Below, piece by piece: positions 8,980 through 17,613 of a stretch of 64,000 bases of DNA. The DNA lies in assembly GCA_005046945.1 (NCBI GenBank), contig SUSS01000008.1, positions 1 to 64,000 of the forward strand, written 5' to 3'. The notes under the pieces are model-generated. The model was not told where the DNA came from. It saw only the letters and a program-made list of their open reading frames with translations, and searched no databases. Every line of letters begins with the position of its first letter. Position 1 is the stretch's first letter. The position numbers and the translations under genes are program-made. Source of the stretch: Tissierella creatinini (GTDB lineage: Bacteria > Bacillota > Clostridia > Tissierellales > Tissierellaceae).

Positions 8980-10623
8980 CTATACAAGATTTGAAAGCAT
9001 ATTTGTCAATGGTGGTACAACTTGTTTCTTTCTGGACAATACTCCCGGTGCATTAAAGGAGTTGTTTTGAAGAGTCTCTCCAAAGGCCTTTGCAACCAAG
9101 GCTTTATGCTCACCAACAACGATTATTTCAGAAGACTCATTGAATATATCCGTTAAAAGAAGAAGGAAGAGGGAATAACCATTTTCCTTTGCCTTGGATT
9201 CCATGGTCTTAAACAAGTCATCCTTCATATCGCTTAAGCTTTCAGGATCCATGGTATAAACCTGTGAAATCCCAACCTTTTCTTCCTTGATATTAAAGGT
9301 CTTAAAGTCCTGGCTCAACAAATCCTCAGGTGTTCTTCCTACAAGGGAAGTTCCAGCTTTGAACATATCTGTAGAAAAGCTTTCAACATCCATATCTGCA
9401 ATTTTAGCTAGTCTATCCAGCATCATTTTATCCGTATTAGTGGAAGTAGGAGATTTTAAATACAGGGTATCGGAAATTATGGCAGCAGCTAAAATCCCGG
9501 CAATCTTCTTAGAAGGCCTTCTTCCGTTTTCAAAGTAAATAGATGCAATAATGGTAGATGTACTGCCTACTGGTTCATTTCTAAAATATACAGGATTTCC
9601 CGTAAATACATCTGCAACCCTATGATGGTCAATAATCTCTAGAATTTCTGAATCCTCAAGACCGTCAACGGATTGGCTTCTCTCATTATGGTCAACCAGT
9701 ATTACCTTTTTCTTAACGCTGGATATAAGGTGATATCTAGATATTAATCCCACTACTCTCTTCTCCAAATCTATAACCGGATAGCTTCTAAATCTGGATT
9801 GGCTCATAAGTTCCTTCACATCATCAACCAAATCATCTATTGTAAATACCACTAGGTTTTCAGTAGTCATAGTGTGATGTATAGGCACACTTTGAGTAAT
9901 AAGCCTAGATGTGGTAAAGGTGTCATTTGGAGTAGATATAACTGCTATGTTATCTTGGATTGCCCGCTGAAGAAGGTCCTCATCCAACTTTCCATTACCT
10001 GTTATTATCATAAGAGCAGCATTGTTATTAATTATGAATTCGTGGACTTCTCTTCTATCTCCACATATAAGGATGTCGTTTTCATAGGAGTTATCCTTAA
10101 TACTGTCTAAGTCCATTGCTATAATGGATATACTCCCTATATCCGTACGCTTAACCTTAGGTATATTAATTGGACTTGCAGACAAGGTTTCTATAATATT
10201 GTCTAAAGGAGTATTTGATTTTCCTAATATGGTATTATCCCATACATCAATATAATTGTGGATTATATCTGAAACCGTAACAATCCCCTGAAGCTTGTCA
10301 TCCCTATCAACAACAGGAAGGCTATTTACATTGTTCTTTGTCATAATATTCAAGCCCATCCTTAGAGATATATCTGAGCTAACAGGGGCTATTTTATCGA
10401 AGTCAAGATCTACTACGCTGAGTCTTAGGGTGTCTATTAACATTGGTTCTTCTACCCCAAAGTATTCTAATATAAACTTGGTTTCAAGGCTTACATTTCC
10501 AAGCCTTACAGGGATGGCATTATAGTTTCCTGAGCCATTTTTATATTCAGCATAAGCAAGGGCAGCACAAATAGAATCCGAATCCGGGTTTTTATGACCG
10601 GTTATATATACAGTTTCCTTCAT
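8980..10623 (-). CDS. ppaC: manganese-dependent inorganic pyrophosphatase with regulatory CBS and DRTGG domains
   Basis: 547 residues from the preferred start ATG 10623 (GGAG seven to ten bases upstream); a longer reading from TTG 10638 has no RBS. The N-terminal DHH domain has GHKNPDSDS (Mn-binding His/Asp), then a CBS domain (about 65-130), a DRTGG-like domain (about 135-240), a second CBS domain (about 245-300), the DHH continuation with DHHRVADV, and a C-terminal DHHA2 domain. Family II enzymes of this layout are regulated by adenine nucleotides through the CBS pair: AMP/ADP inhibit and diadenosine polyphosphates activate. Cytoplasmic; removes PPi from biosynthesis. About twice the length of a plain family II enzyme because of the regulatory insert. 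Confidence 0.93.
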   Translation of the reverse strand: MKETVYITGHKNPDSDSICAALAYAEYKNGSGNYNAIPVRLGNVSLETKFILEYFGVEEPMLIDTLRLSVVDLDFDKIAPVSSDISLRMGLNIMTKNNVNSLPVVDRDDKLQGIVTVSDIIHNYIDVWDNTILGKSNTPLDNIIETLSASPINIPKVKRTDIGSISIIAMDLDSIKDNSYENDILICGDRREVHEFIINNNAALMIITGNGKLDEDLLQRAIQDNIAVISTPNDTFTTSRLITQSVPIHHTMTTENLVVFTIDDLVDDVKELMSQSRFRSYPVIDLEKRVVGLISRYHLISSVKKKVILVDHNERSQSVDGLEDSEILEIIDHHRVADVFTGNPVYFRNEPVGSTSTIIASIYFENGRRPSKKIAGILAAAIISDTLYLKSPTSTNTDKMMLDRLAKIADMDVESFSTDMFKAGTSLVGRTPEDLLSQDFKTFNIKEEKVGISQVYTMDPESLSDMKDDLFKTMESKAKENGYSLFLLLLTDIFNESSEIIVVGEHKALVAKAFGETLQNNSFNAPGVLSRKKQVVPPLTNMLSNLV

Positions 10624-10732
10624 GATCACACACTCCAATTTTTATTCTTAGCTATTTAATTCCATCACCTAGAATATCTACATCTATATATGTTCTGCCT
10701 AAGTTAAAGAACATTAGCCTAATTTTAAGCTC

Positions 10733-10738
10733 ATTATA
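10733..10738 (-). promoter_or_regulatory. extended -10 promoter of the pyrophosphatase gene
   Basis: Minus-strand TGATATAAT, an extended -10 (TGnTATAAT), about 110 bases upstream of the ATG. No good -35 is spaced at 17, which is normal for extended -10 promoters. Confidence 0.5.
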
Positions 10739-10812
10739 TCATAGATTATTATTTAAATAAATCAATGGCAATTAGGGAAATCCTTATCCTTAATAAATAT
10801 ATTTATCAACTG

Positions 10813-10864
10813 AAAAAGAAGCCACCAACTAACAACGCTTAATCGTTAGCCATGGCTTCTTTTA
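10813..10864 (-). terminator. terminator of the copper operon
   Basis: Minus-strand hairpin AGAAGCCA / TGGCTTCT with an inner CTAACG / CGTTGTTAG stem, followed by CTTTTTC. It lies 16 bases after the stop of the small LDCC gene. Confidence 0.75.
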
Positions 10865-10879
10865 AAGAGTACATCTCTC

Positions 10880-11032
10880 TTACTTAGCTGACTGTTTTTC
10901 TGAGGTCATCCTCACAGTTTTCTTTTGGTTAGTATTTCTACCTAGCTTACAGCAATCCAATGGCTGGTCTCCAAAACTTTCCTTGTTGGCTTCCTCTAAA
11001 CGTTCCAACCATCTTTTAATCATCTTTTTCAT
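10880..11032 (-). CDS. LDCC-motif small putative metal-binding protein
   Basis: A 50-residue protein, begins MKKMIKRWLERLEEANKE, then GDQPLDCCKLGR in the middle and a basic tail ending EKQSAK. The adjacent cysteines in PLDCC match a small protein family named for its LDCC motif that is found next to copper chaperone and transport genes in Clostridia. Its ATG overlaps the copZ stop by one base (TAATG), so it is translationally coupled and the last gene of the csoR-copA-copZ operon. Two vicinal thiols and an amphipathic basic helix suggest soft-metal binding, perhaps Cu(I) buffering. The function is inferred from context only. Confidence 0.8.
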   Translation of the reverse strand: MKKMIKRWLERLEEANKESFGDQPLDCCKLGRNTNQKKTVRMTSEKQSAK

Positions 11033-11247
11033 TATAGGCCCTCTATTCCTACTACCTTATAACCTGCTTCATCTACTGCAAACTTAATTGCTGCATCTAA
11101 ATCATTATTTTCCACATCTAAAAGAGCATAGTTTTCTTCCAATTTTACCGCTACATTAGATACTCCATCTATTTCGTTTAGTGCCTCTGCTACATGGTGG
11201 GCACAATGATTACAGGTCATACCTTCTATTAAAACTTTCTTTCTCAT
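11032..11247 (-). CDS. copZ: copper chaperone, heavy-metal-associated domain
   Basis: 71 residues, a single HMA ferredoxin-like domain with the metal site MTCNHC at residues 10-15 and the usual beta-alpha-beta spacing. It should carry Cu(I) in the cytosol and hand it to CopA or the CsoR sensor. It lies 41 bases downstream of copA and overlaps the LDCC gene by one base. The SD AAAGGAGAG precedes ATG 11247. CopZ retains both cysteines, unlike the second HMA domain of CopA. Confidence 0.92.
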   Translation of the reverse strand: MRKKVLIEGMTCNHCAHHVAEALNEIDGVSNVAVKLEENYALLDVENNDLDAAIKFAVDEAGYKVVGIEGL

Positions 11248-11288
11248 CTTTATCTCTCCTTTGATTTTTAGTATTGCATAGTAAATTA

Positions 11289-13736
11289 CTATTTAAGGGG
11301 TTTGAAATTCTTTAGCCTTAATGCATTTGTTAAAACTGATACTGAGCTTAAGCTCATGGCTGCTCCGGCAATCATTGGATTTAATAGGGGGCCTCCAAAT
11401 AGATGTAATAGTCCCATAGCTACTGGAATTCCCAGTGTGTTATATCCGAATGCCCAGAATAGATTTTGTTTAATATTTCTTATAGTTGAATTACTCAACT
11501 GAATTGCAGTAGAAACATCCATTAAGTCACTTCTCATAAGGACAATATCTGCAGACTCCATGGCTACGTCAGTACCTGAACCAATGGCGATTCCAACATC
11601 TGCCTGTGCTAAGGCTGGCGCATCGTTGATTCCATCTCCAACCATAGCCACTTTTTTACCTTGAGCCTGAAGCTTCTTGACTTCATTTGCTTTATCCTCA
11701 GGTAAAACTTCTGCTAATACTATATCTATATTAACTTGTTTTGCAATAGCCTCAGCTGTTCTTCTATTATCTCCAGTTATCATGGCTACCTGGATTCCCA
11801 TTTTATGAAGGCTTTCTATAGCCCGCTTGCTGTTTTCCTTAACTGTATCGGCCACTGCTATGATTCCTGCAATTTTTTCATCTATAGCAACATACATAGG
11901 TGTCTTACCTTCTTCAGCCAACCTATTAGATGCAGCTTCCAAATCCTCCAGTGAAATGTTTCTGTCTCTCATCAGTTTTCTATTTCCTGCAAGTATAGTC
12001 TTTCCTTCTATCCCTACTTCAATACCATGTCCGGGAATTGCATTAAAACTATGGGTCTTCTTAAAGTCTAATCCCTTTTCTTCAGCGGCTCTTACTATTG
12101 CCTCTCCTAAAGGATGTTCTGAGCCTTTTTCTGCAGATGCTGTTAGATTCAATAACTCATCCTCTGAAATTCCGAGTGTAATTATATCTGTAACCTTAGG
12201 TTTTCCCTCTGTAATAGTTCCCGTCTTGTCGAATACTATTGTTTGAACTTGATGGGCAGTTTCTAAAGCTGTACCACTCTTTATTAATACCCCATTTTCT
12301 GCTCCCTTACCGGTCCCTACCATAATTGCTGTAGGGGTCGCAAGACCTAGGGCACAAGGACAAGCAATTACCAATACTGCAATAAATATGGTCAAGGCAA
12401 AGGTAGAGGATTCTCCAGCGACAAAGTACCATAAAAGACCGGATATAATTGCTAAAGCAATTACTATAGGAACGAAATATCCTGAAATTACATCTGCCAT
12501 CTTTGCAATAGGAGCCTTGGAACCTTGAGCATCCTCTACAAGCTTTATAATTTGTGCCAAGGCAGTATCCTTACCAACCTTAGTTGCCTTATATTTTATA
12601 GACCCGTTCTTATTGATAGATGCTCCAATAATACTATCTCCAATATTCTTCTCAACAGGGATACTTTCCCCTGTAAGCATAGATTCATCTACGGATGTAT
12701 TTCCTTCTACAACTTGACCATCAACAGGCATCTTCTCCCCAGGTTTAACCAATATAATATCTCCTGTTTCAACTTCATCGATGGAAATTTCCACTTCTTG
12801 ACCATCCTTAACTATGATGGCAGTCTTGGGTTGAAGTCCCATTAACTTCTTTATAGCCTCTGAGGTCTTACCTTTAGAAACAGCTTCTAGATATTTACCC
12901 AAGGTGATTAGGGTAATAATCACGGCTGCAGATTCAAAGTATAGGTCCATGGCATAGCTATGGTCTCCACCTATAATCTTAATTGTAGCAAATATTCCAT
13001 AAAGAAATGCCGCTCCTGTACCTATTGCAATAAGTGAATCCATATTTGGACTTCCTTTAAACAAGGTTTTTAGTCCTATGGAATAATATCTATTCCCTGC
13101 TATTATTACCGGTATTGTTAATAATAATTGTATTAAGGCAAAGTTTAGAGGATTATGATGAGGAGCTATAAAATCCGGCAGAGGTGCTCCTAACATATGT
13201 CCCATGGATATATATAATAGGGGAAGAGTAAATATAGCAGAGACTAAAAACTTAGTCCAAAGAAGCTTTATTTCCCTCTCCTTCTTCTCCTTATCACTAT
13301 CTACTGTGGCTTCCTCTTCCTCCTTTGCCTTATAGCCTGCCTTTTCCACTGCTCTTTTGATATCTGAAACCCTTACTATTGAAGGGTCATAGCTTATGAA
13401 TAACTTTTCTGTAGCAAGATTAACATTGGCTTCCTCTACTCCTTCTAGCTTTCTTACGGCTGTCTCCACAGCCTTAACACAAGAAGCTCATGTCATTCCT
13501 TCTACGGAAAGGGTCTTTGTAACACTTTCTGTAGAGGCCTTATAACCTGCCTTTTCAACTGCCGCCTTTATATCATCTATTGTTAAAGCTTCTGGATCAT
13601 AAGTTATAGATAGCTTTTCAGTAGCTAAATTTACATTTGCCTCTTCTACTCCTTCAAGTTTTCTGGTTGCCCTTTCTACCGCTTTAGCACAGGAGGCACA
13701 GGTCATTCCTTCTATATTTAATGTTTTATTAGCCAT
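11289..13736 (-). CDS. copA: copper-exporting P1B-ATPase, predicted selenoprotein (in-frame UGA at codon 83)
   Basis: Read through one in-frame TGA (13488-13490) the gene encodes 815 residues, normal for a two-HMA CopA. HMA1 (about 1-70) has MTCASC. HMA2 (about 72-145) reads MT-UGA-ASC, so the first metal-binding Cys is encoded by UGA. The rest is intact: eight membrane helices, CPCALG Cu-site, phosphorylation motif [24 protein letters not shown]. Both sides of the UGA are in the same frame with no gap. Downstream of UGA is GGCTGT-GGAG-ACAGCC (13458-13473), a 6-bp hairpin with G in the first loop positions, loop starting at +21, which fits the bacterial SECIS rules. Alternatives are a Cys-to-stop mutation or read error. 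Start ATG 13736 (SD GGGAGGT), not the TTG nine bases earlier. Role: pumps Cu(I) out across the membrane. Confidence 0.88.
13458..13490 (-). promoter_or_regulatory. UGA codon and SECIS-like hairpin in copA
   Basis: UGA at 13490-13488, 14 nt spacer, stem GGCUGU/ACAGCC with tetraloop GGAG. The bacterial SECIS model requires a stem with a loop containing G in its first two positions, 16-37 nt after UGA; the loop here begins 21 nt after. The corresponding part of HMA1, which uses TGT/TGC Cys codons, cannot form this hairpin. Confidence 0.65.
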
Positions 13737-13754
13737 ATATTTCAACCTCCCTTC

Positions 13755-14039
13755 TTATCTTATTACCTTAGCTAGTAGATCCATTACCTCGTCTAGCTTC
13801 TCTTCTCCATTATCTTCTCCATTGAAGGCTTCTCTTACGCAATGGTCTATATGTTGTCTTATAATCAATAAATCCGCTTTTCTTAATAAAGATTGAGTTG
13901 CAAGAATTTGATTTGAAACGTCTACGCAATATCTACCGTCTTCAAGCATCTTTATAGTTGCTTCTATTTGACCTTTAGCAGTCTTCAAGGATTGTAACGC
14001 CTTCTTCTTATCCTGATTCATATGATTTTTGTGCTCCAT
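13755..14039 (-). CDS. csoR: copper-sensing repressor CsoR
   Basis: 94 residues from ATG 14039 (SD GGAGGG, 6-base spacing). A longer reading from 14072 would start inside the operator palindrome and add a Gly-rich leader, so I reject it. All-helical DUF156/CsoR fold with the Cu(I) ligands Cys in RYCVDV and His/Cys in HIDHC (H-x3-C). As a tetramer it should bind the GC-rich palindrome upstream and release it on Cu(I) binding, inducing csoR-copA-copZ-LDCC. The gap to copA is 18 bases. The ligand set is that of a copper sensor; an RcnR/FrmR nickel or formaldehyde role is less likely. Confidence 0.93.
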   Translation of the reverse strand: MEHKNHMNQDKKKALQSLKTAKGQIEATIKMLEDGRYCVDVSNQILATQSLLRKADLLIIRQHIDHCVREAFNGEDNGEEKLDEVMDLLAKVIR

Positions 14040-14057
14040 TTTGAACCCTCCAACTCT

Positions 14058-14081
14058 ACCCCCACCCCCCATGGTGGGGGT
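14058..14081. promoter_or_regulatory. CsoR operator palindrome
   Basis: Perfect 9-bp inverted repeat ACCCCCACC / GGTGGGGGT with a 6-bp spacer (CCCCAT), a G/C tract in otherwise AT-rich DNA. It lies between the -10 box and the csoR ribosome-binding site, the standard place and composition for CsoR sites. Confidence 0.85.
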
Positions 14082-14087
14082 CTATAA

Positions 14088-14135
14088 TTAAATAATAAAC
14101 CCTTGAACAATTTCTGTCAAGGGTTTATTATTTAA
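14088..14135. promoter_or_regulatory. perfect 19-bp-arm palindrome: csoR promoter embedded in a terminator-like hairpin
   Basis: Arms 14088-14106 and 14117-14135 with a 10-base loop. On the minus strand TTGACA, 17 bp, TATTAT form a near-consensus promoter for csoR; by symmetry the plus strand has TTGAAC, 17 bp, TATTAT. The structure directly follows tcdA (stop at 14158), so the RNA form may end tcdA transcription. Confidence 0.7.
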
Positions 14136-14157
14136 ACCATTCTATTCTTAAGTCTTT

Positions 14158-14922
14158 TTATAGTTCCTGCTTTGATGCTACAATACCTTTTACAACTTCC
14201 CCTGCTATTATTAGTCCTGCTACTGATGGCACAAAGGCTATACTTCCCGGAATTTGTCTTCTTGAAGTGCACTTTCTTTCAGTTCCCGGCGGACATACGC
14301 ACTTGGTCATGCAATTGTCTTCTTCATTTTCAACCGGCTTTATTGGAGGCTCCTGTGAATATACAACCTTAAGGGACTCAATACTTCTTTTTCTCAACTC
14401 ATGCCTCATTACCCTAGCCAAAGGACATATAGAGGTCTGATATATATCCGCTAGCTCTAATCTGGTCGGATCCAGCTTGTTTCCTGTACCCATACTGCTG
14501 ATTATCTTTACATTGGCAGCCCTTGCCTTTTCTATTAGTAAAAGCTTAGAGGAAACTGTATCTATGGCATCTACTATGTAGGAAAAGCCTGATAGGTCTA
14601 TATCTTCAGAGGTTTCGGCAGTATAGAAGGTCTGATATATGTCTACCTTGCAATTTGGATTGATCTCCAATATCCTATCCCTCATGACCTCAACCTTAGG
14701 CTTACCAATGGTTTTTCTTGTAGCTATGAGCTGTCTATTCAAATTAGTTAAACATACCTTGTCATCATCTATTACAGCTATATGTCCTACTCCGCTTCTT
14801 ACTAAAGCCTCTACTGTAAAGGACCCTACTCCTCCTATACCAAATATTGCAATGCTGGAATTTTTAAGTTTTTCTATTCCTTGTGGCCCAAGTAAGAGCT
14901 CTGTTCTTGAAAACTGGTTCAT
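14158..14922 (-). CDS. tcdA: tRNA threonylcarbamoyladenosine dehydratase
   Basis: 254 residues, E1-like ThiF/MoeB fold with nucleotide motif GIGGVGSFTVEAL (about 29-41), conserved N/R/D residues (LNRQLIA), and the C-terminal cysteine-rich patch CMTKCVCPPGTERKC plus SRRQIPGS. Family enzymes use ATP to dehydrate t6A37 of tRNA to the cyclic ct6A form. Length and the N-terminal RTELLLG match TcdA (YgdL/CsdL) better than MoeB or ThiF. Monocistronic, upstream of and co-oriented with the copper operon but separated by the palindromic element. Confidence 0.9.
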   Translation of the reverse strand: MNQFSRTELLLGPQGIEKLKNSSIAIFGIGGVGSFTVEALVRSGVGHIAVIDDDKVCLTNLNRQLIATRKTIGKPKVEVMRDRILEINPNCKVDIYQTFYTAETSEDIDLSGFSYIVDAIDTVSSKLLLIEKARAANVKIISSMGTGNKLDPTRLELADIYQTSICPLARVMRHELRKRSIESLKVVYSQEPPIKPVENEEDNCMTKCVCPPGTERKCTSRRQIPGSIAFVPSVAGLIIAGEVVKGIVASKQEL

Positions 14923-14952
14923 CTAATTATCTCCTTCTAATTCTAAATCGAC

Positions 14953-14978
14953 AAAACCCACTTAAGAAAGTGAGTTTT
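14953..14978 (-). terminator. terminator of the 175-residue lipoprotein gene
   Basis: Minus-strand stem AAAACTCACTT / AAGTGGGTTTT with loop TCTT ending in a T tract, 24 bases after the stop at 15002. Confidence 0.65.
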
Positions 14979-15001
14979 TAAGGGGTTTCTACCGGTCTTG
15001 C

Positions 15002-15529
15002 TCAATCTATATAAATGAATATTATTACAGTAGAATTATATCTTTTTTCTAGACCTACTTCCTCTGTTATAGGACTAGAGGATTGAAGTTGGTCCGATGC
15101 TTCTATTTGACTATTAGTTGTAACTGCATTTTGATCTTCTTCGTTATAGGGCATGATATACATTCTAATCTTGTGACCGTCCACATTTCCACTTAATTCA
15201 TAAGAATAATCATTCTCAAAGTATTGAACTTCCTTATCTTTAAAGAACTCTTTATATTTTTCCAACAAATCTTCCCTTGTGCTATTAGAAAAATAATATG
15301 CCTGATGATAATCTTCACCAACTGCGATTACTCCTTCTACTTCATCTACGTCATAAAGGGGAACAAGGTCTTTAGGGAATGTTTCCGGAATTTCCTTAGT
15401 GACAATAGGCTCTTTTTCCTGTTCTTCATTTACCTTATCCTTTCCACTTTCATTAGGTGTATTTGTAGTACAGCCTGATAATAAAGCTAATACTAGAAAA
15501 GATATAATCAAAAGCTTGATTTTTTTCAT
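15002..15529 (-). CDS. lipoprotein of unknown function
   Basis: 175 residues. Type II signal peptide with lipobox LLSGC (Cys about residue 20), an Asn/Glu/Lys-rich linker, then a soluble domain around residues 45-130 (IPETFPKDLVPLYDVDEVEGV, KDKEVQYFEN, IRMYIMPYNEED). It resembles small surface lipoproteins with a PKD..P(L/I)Y motif seen in Clostridia; I do not recognise a named family. Should be anchored to the outer face of the membrane. SD AGGAGGG before ATG 15529; own terminator. Confidence 0.75.
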   Translation of the reverse strand: MKKIKLLIISFLVLALLSGCTTNTPNESGKDKVNEEQEKEPIVTKEIPETFPKDLVPLYDVDEVEGVIAVGEDYHQAYYFSNSTREDLLEKYKEFFKDKEVQYFENDYSYELSGNVDGHKIRMYIMPYNEEDQNAVTTNSQIEASDQLQSSSPITEEVGLEKRYNSTVIIFIYID

Positions 15530-15613
15530 TTTACCCTCCTAAATATTGCATAAGTAACATTTCATCTCTTTCTTAGTATTAGTATTTAGGAGGGTTTTAT
15601 ACTTTTTAGTGCA

Positions 15614-17515
15614 TTAAATATCTAAAAGATTTCTCTTGTATTCCGCATATAGGTTTCTAATCTCATCCATCATAGAATAGATCTTCTTCTGTAAATCAGA
15701 TACAGTTTGGTAATCCTCTGAAGCTATTGCTTCCTTTATGGCTTTGAACAAGCTCTTTTTACTATAACTATCCTTTACAAGGTCAATTCTTAAGTCTCTA
15801 ATCTTCATCCAATTGGATATATCTAAATCGGATGAATTACTAGGGTCATGTAGAGCCTTGGTATTTTTGATTTCCTTAAATAAATCAGGAATTATTCTAT
15901 GCTCTATTTCAGTAACCCACTTATTAATAGCGGCTACAGTAAAGCTTGTAATGATCTTATCGCTTATTACATCACCCTTCTTCAACACAGCTGTCTTTTC
16001 CTTGTATTCCTCAAAGGCAGAGATATTTTCATATACTGTTGAAGGAACCTTGCCGAAGTATTTATCTCTTTCTTCATCGGTAAAATCGTCGAATACATCT
16101 ACCTCGCTTCTATATGCTCTATCCTTTTGAAGATACATTGCATCTTCAAAAGGCTCCTTTGAAAGCTCATTCAATAGCTCAGCTTCACTTCTATTGTTCT
16201 TAATAGCATATTCAATTCCATCATTCATACTCATTAGCATAGTTGCGATACAAAGGAAGGTATTAGTATGTGGATTTGGAGACCTAAGTTCAAATCTGGT
16301 TGCCAATGGATTGTTCTCATCCCTTATTAGTCCCACCAATATAGTTCTGTTTCTTGAAGGCTGCTTTGTAGATCTACCTAAGGATGTAACTATGCATATT
16401 GGGGCCTCAAAGCCCTTCTTAAGCCTTTTAAATGCCTCGTTAGATGAGGTGATAAATGGATTCATTACTTCATAATTGTTAAGTACACCCATAATAGCAC
16501 CATACCCAAAATTACTTAAGTAGCTATCAGTAGTTGGATAGAATAGATTTACCATCTTTCCTGATTTAAGTTTAGCTGCAACTCCTAGATGAACATGTTC
16601 TCCACTTCCTGCAACACCTGGTATTGGCTTTGCAAGGAAGGTTACATCCATTCCGTTCTTTCTAAATGTTTCCTTTATGATTCTCTTTACAAGTAACTCA
16701 TTGTCTCCGCATTGGAGTGCAGTTGAATATTTCCAGTCGATTTCAAGCTGTTCCATAATACCTGAAAGGGAACCATCGGATTGTAATCTTGCTTTTATTC
16801 CACCGGCTTCCTTATGCCCCATTTCTGGATTTAGACCGTATTTTTCCATCATTTGTAGGGATTGTTCAAGGGCAGTTCGTACAGCACCTCTGGTCTTTGC
16901 CCAGTACTGCTCATGAAGTTCTTGAGATGTGCTAAGCTCTTCAATATCCCTCATATCATTAGGAGTCATTACCCAGAATTCCAATTCTGTAGCTGCAGTT
17001 ATTCTTATCTCAGCAATATCATCCTTAGTAAATCCAAATCCATTTAAGCACTCCGGTTTTTCATCAATTAGTTTAAGGGTATTTTCCTTGAAAAATTTAA
17101 CTGCATTTAATAGTATATGTCTTGAATCCACAGCTACTCCATCGTGGTATAAAAAGCTTGGAATCTTAATTGTTCCTACCGGAAGGTTGGTATCCTCGTC
17201 AATGTTTTCATAGTTATAATCGATGAACCAGTTGCAATTTAAATCTGCCTTTAAATCGATCTTTGCATTATCAAGGCTAGCGATTGTAGGTAGATATACT
17301 GAGGAACCATCTGTTTGTACAGCGATACCGTTTAAGAAAGTATCCAAGTCCTCCAAAAAAATCCTCACAGGAATCTTTTCTTCTGTTTCGTGTCCTATTA
17401 AATCTACTCCTGAAAGGGATACAAATTTTATTTCACTGTGCTCCTTTAATATCTCAGTTAAGTCTTTCTCATTATGCTTTTCTTTTTCTATAACATAAAC
17501 TAAATTTTTGCTCAT
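15614..17515 (-). CDS. glnA: glutamine synthetase, long atypical form
   Basis: 633 residues against about 440-470 for type I and about 700 for type III enzymes. Grasp residues are recognisable: ATELEFW (Mg-binding Glu), GHKEAGGIKA, GSGEHVHLG (the usual GSGxHxH), NRTILVG and RFELRSPNPHTN near residue 415. The N-terminal 120 residues form the beta-grasp domain; about 150 extra helical residues at the C terminus (from about 480) set this clade apart. The reaction should be glutamate + NH3 + ATP to glutamine, although related proteins can be gamma-glutamyl-amine ligases. Start ATG 17515. Expressed from a near-consensus promoter; no GlnR box was recognised, but a palindrome lies upstream. Confidence 0.82.
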   Translation of the reverse strand: MSKNLVYVIEKEKHNEKDLTEILKEHSEIKFVSLSGVDLIGHETEEKIPVRIFLEDLDTFLNGIAVQTDGSSVYLPTIASLDNAKIDLKADLNCNWFIDYNYENIDEDTNLPVGTIKIPSFLYHDGVAVDSRHILLNAVKFFKENTLKLIDEKPECLNGFGFTKDDIAEIRITAATELEFWVMTPNDMRDIEELSTSQELHEQYWAKTRGAVRTALEQSLQMMEKYGLNPEMGHKEAGGIKARLQSDGSLSGIMEQLEIDWKYSTALQCGDNELLVKRIIKETFRKNGMDVTFLAKPIPGVAGSGEHVHLGVAAKLKSGKMVNLFYPTTDSYLSNFGYGAIMGVLNNYEVMNPFITSSNEAFKRLKKGFEAPICIVTSLGRSTKQPSRNRTILVGLIRDENNPLATRFELRSPNPHTNTFLCIATMLMSMNDGIEYAIKNNRSEAELLNELSKEPFEDAMYLQKDRAYRSEVDVFDDFTDEERDKYFGKVPSTVYENISAFEEYKEKTAVLKKGDVISDKIITSFTVAAINKWVTEIEHRIIPDLFKEIKNTKALHDPSNSSDLDISNWMKIRDLRIDLVKDSYSKKSLFKAIKEAIASEDYQTVSDLQKKIYSMMDEIRNLYAEYKRNLLDI

Positions 17516-17563
17516 TGGTTAATCAACCCTTTCAAATATTCTAAAATATCAGTTTATCCTTAA

Positions 17564-17592
17564 ATTTTATTCCTATTGGACCCTTTAGTCAA
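17564..17592 (-). promoter_or_regulatory. glnA promoter
   Basis: Minus strand -35 TTGACT (17587-17592), 17-bp spacer, -10 TAAAAT (17564-17569), about 50 bases upstream of the start codon. Confidence 0.65.
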
Positions 17593-17613
17593 TTATTATT
17601 TAATAGTTTGTCG

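Noticed and set aside
13469..13490. copA as a pseudogene split by a stop
   Set aside because: The rest of the 815-codon frame is intact, the break is exactly a Cys codon changed to UGA and a SECIS-like hairpin follows. Mutation is kept as the alternative, not as the main reading.
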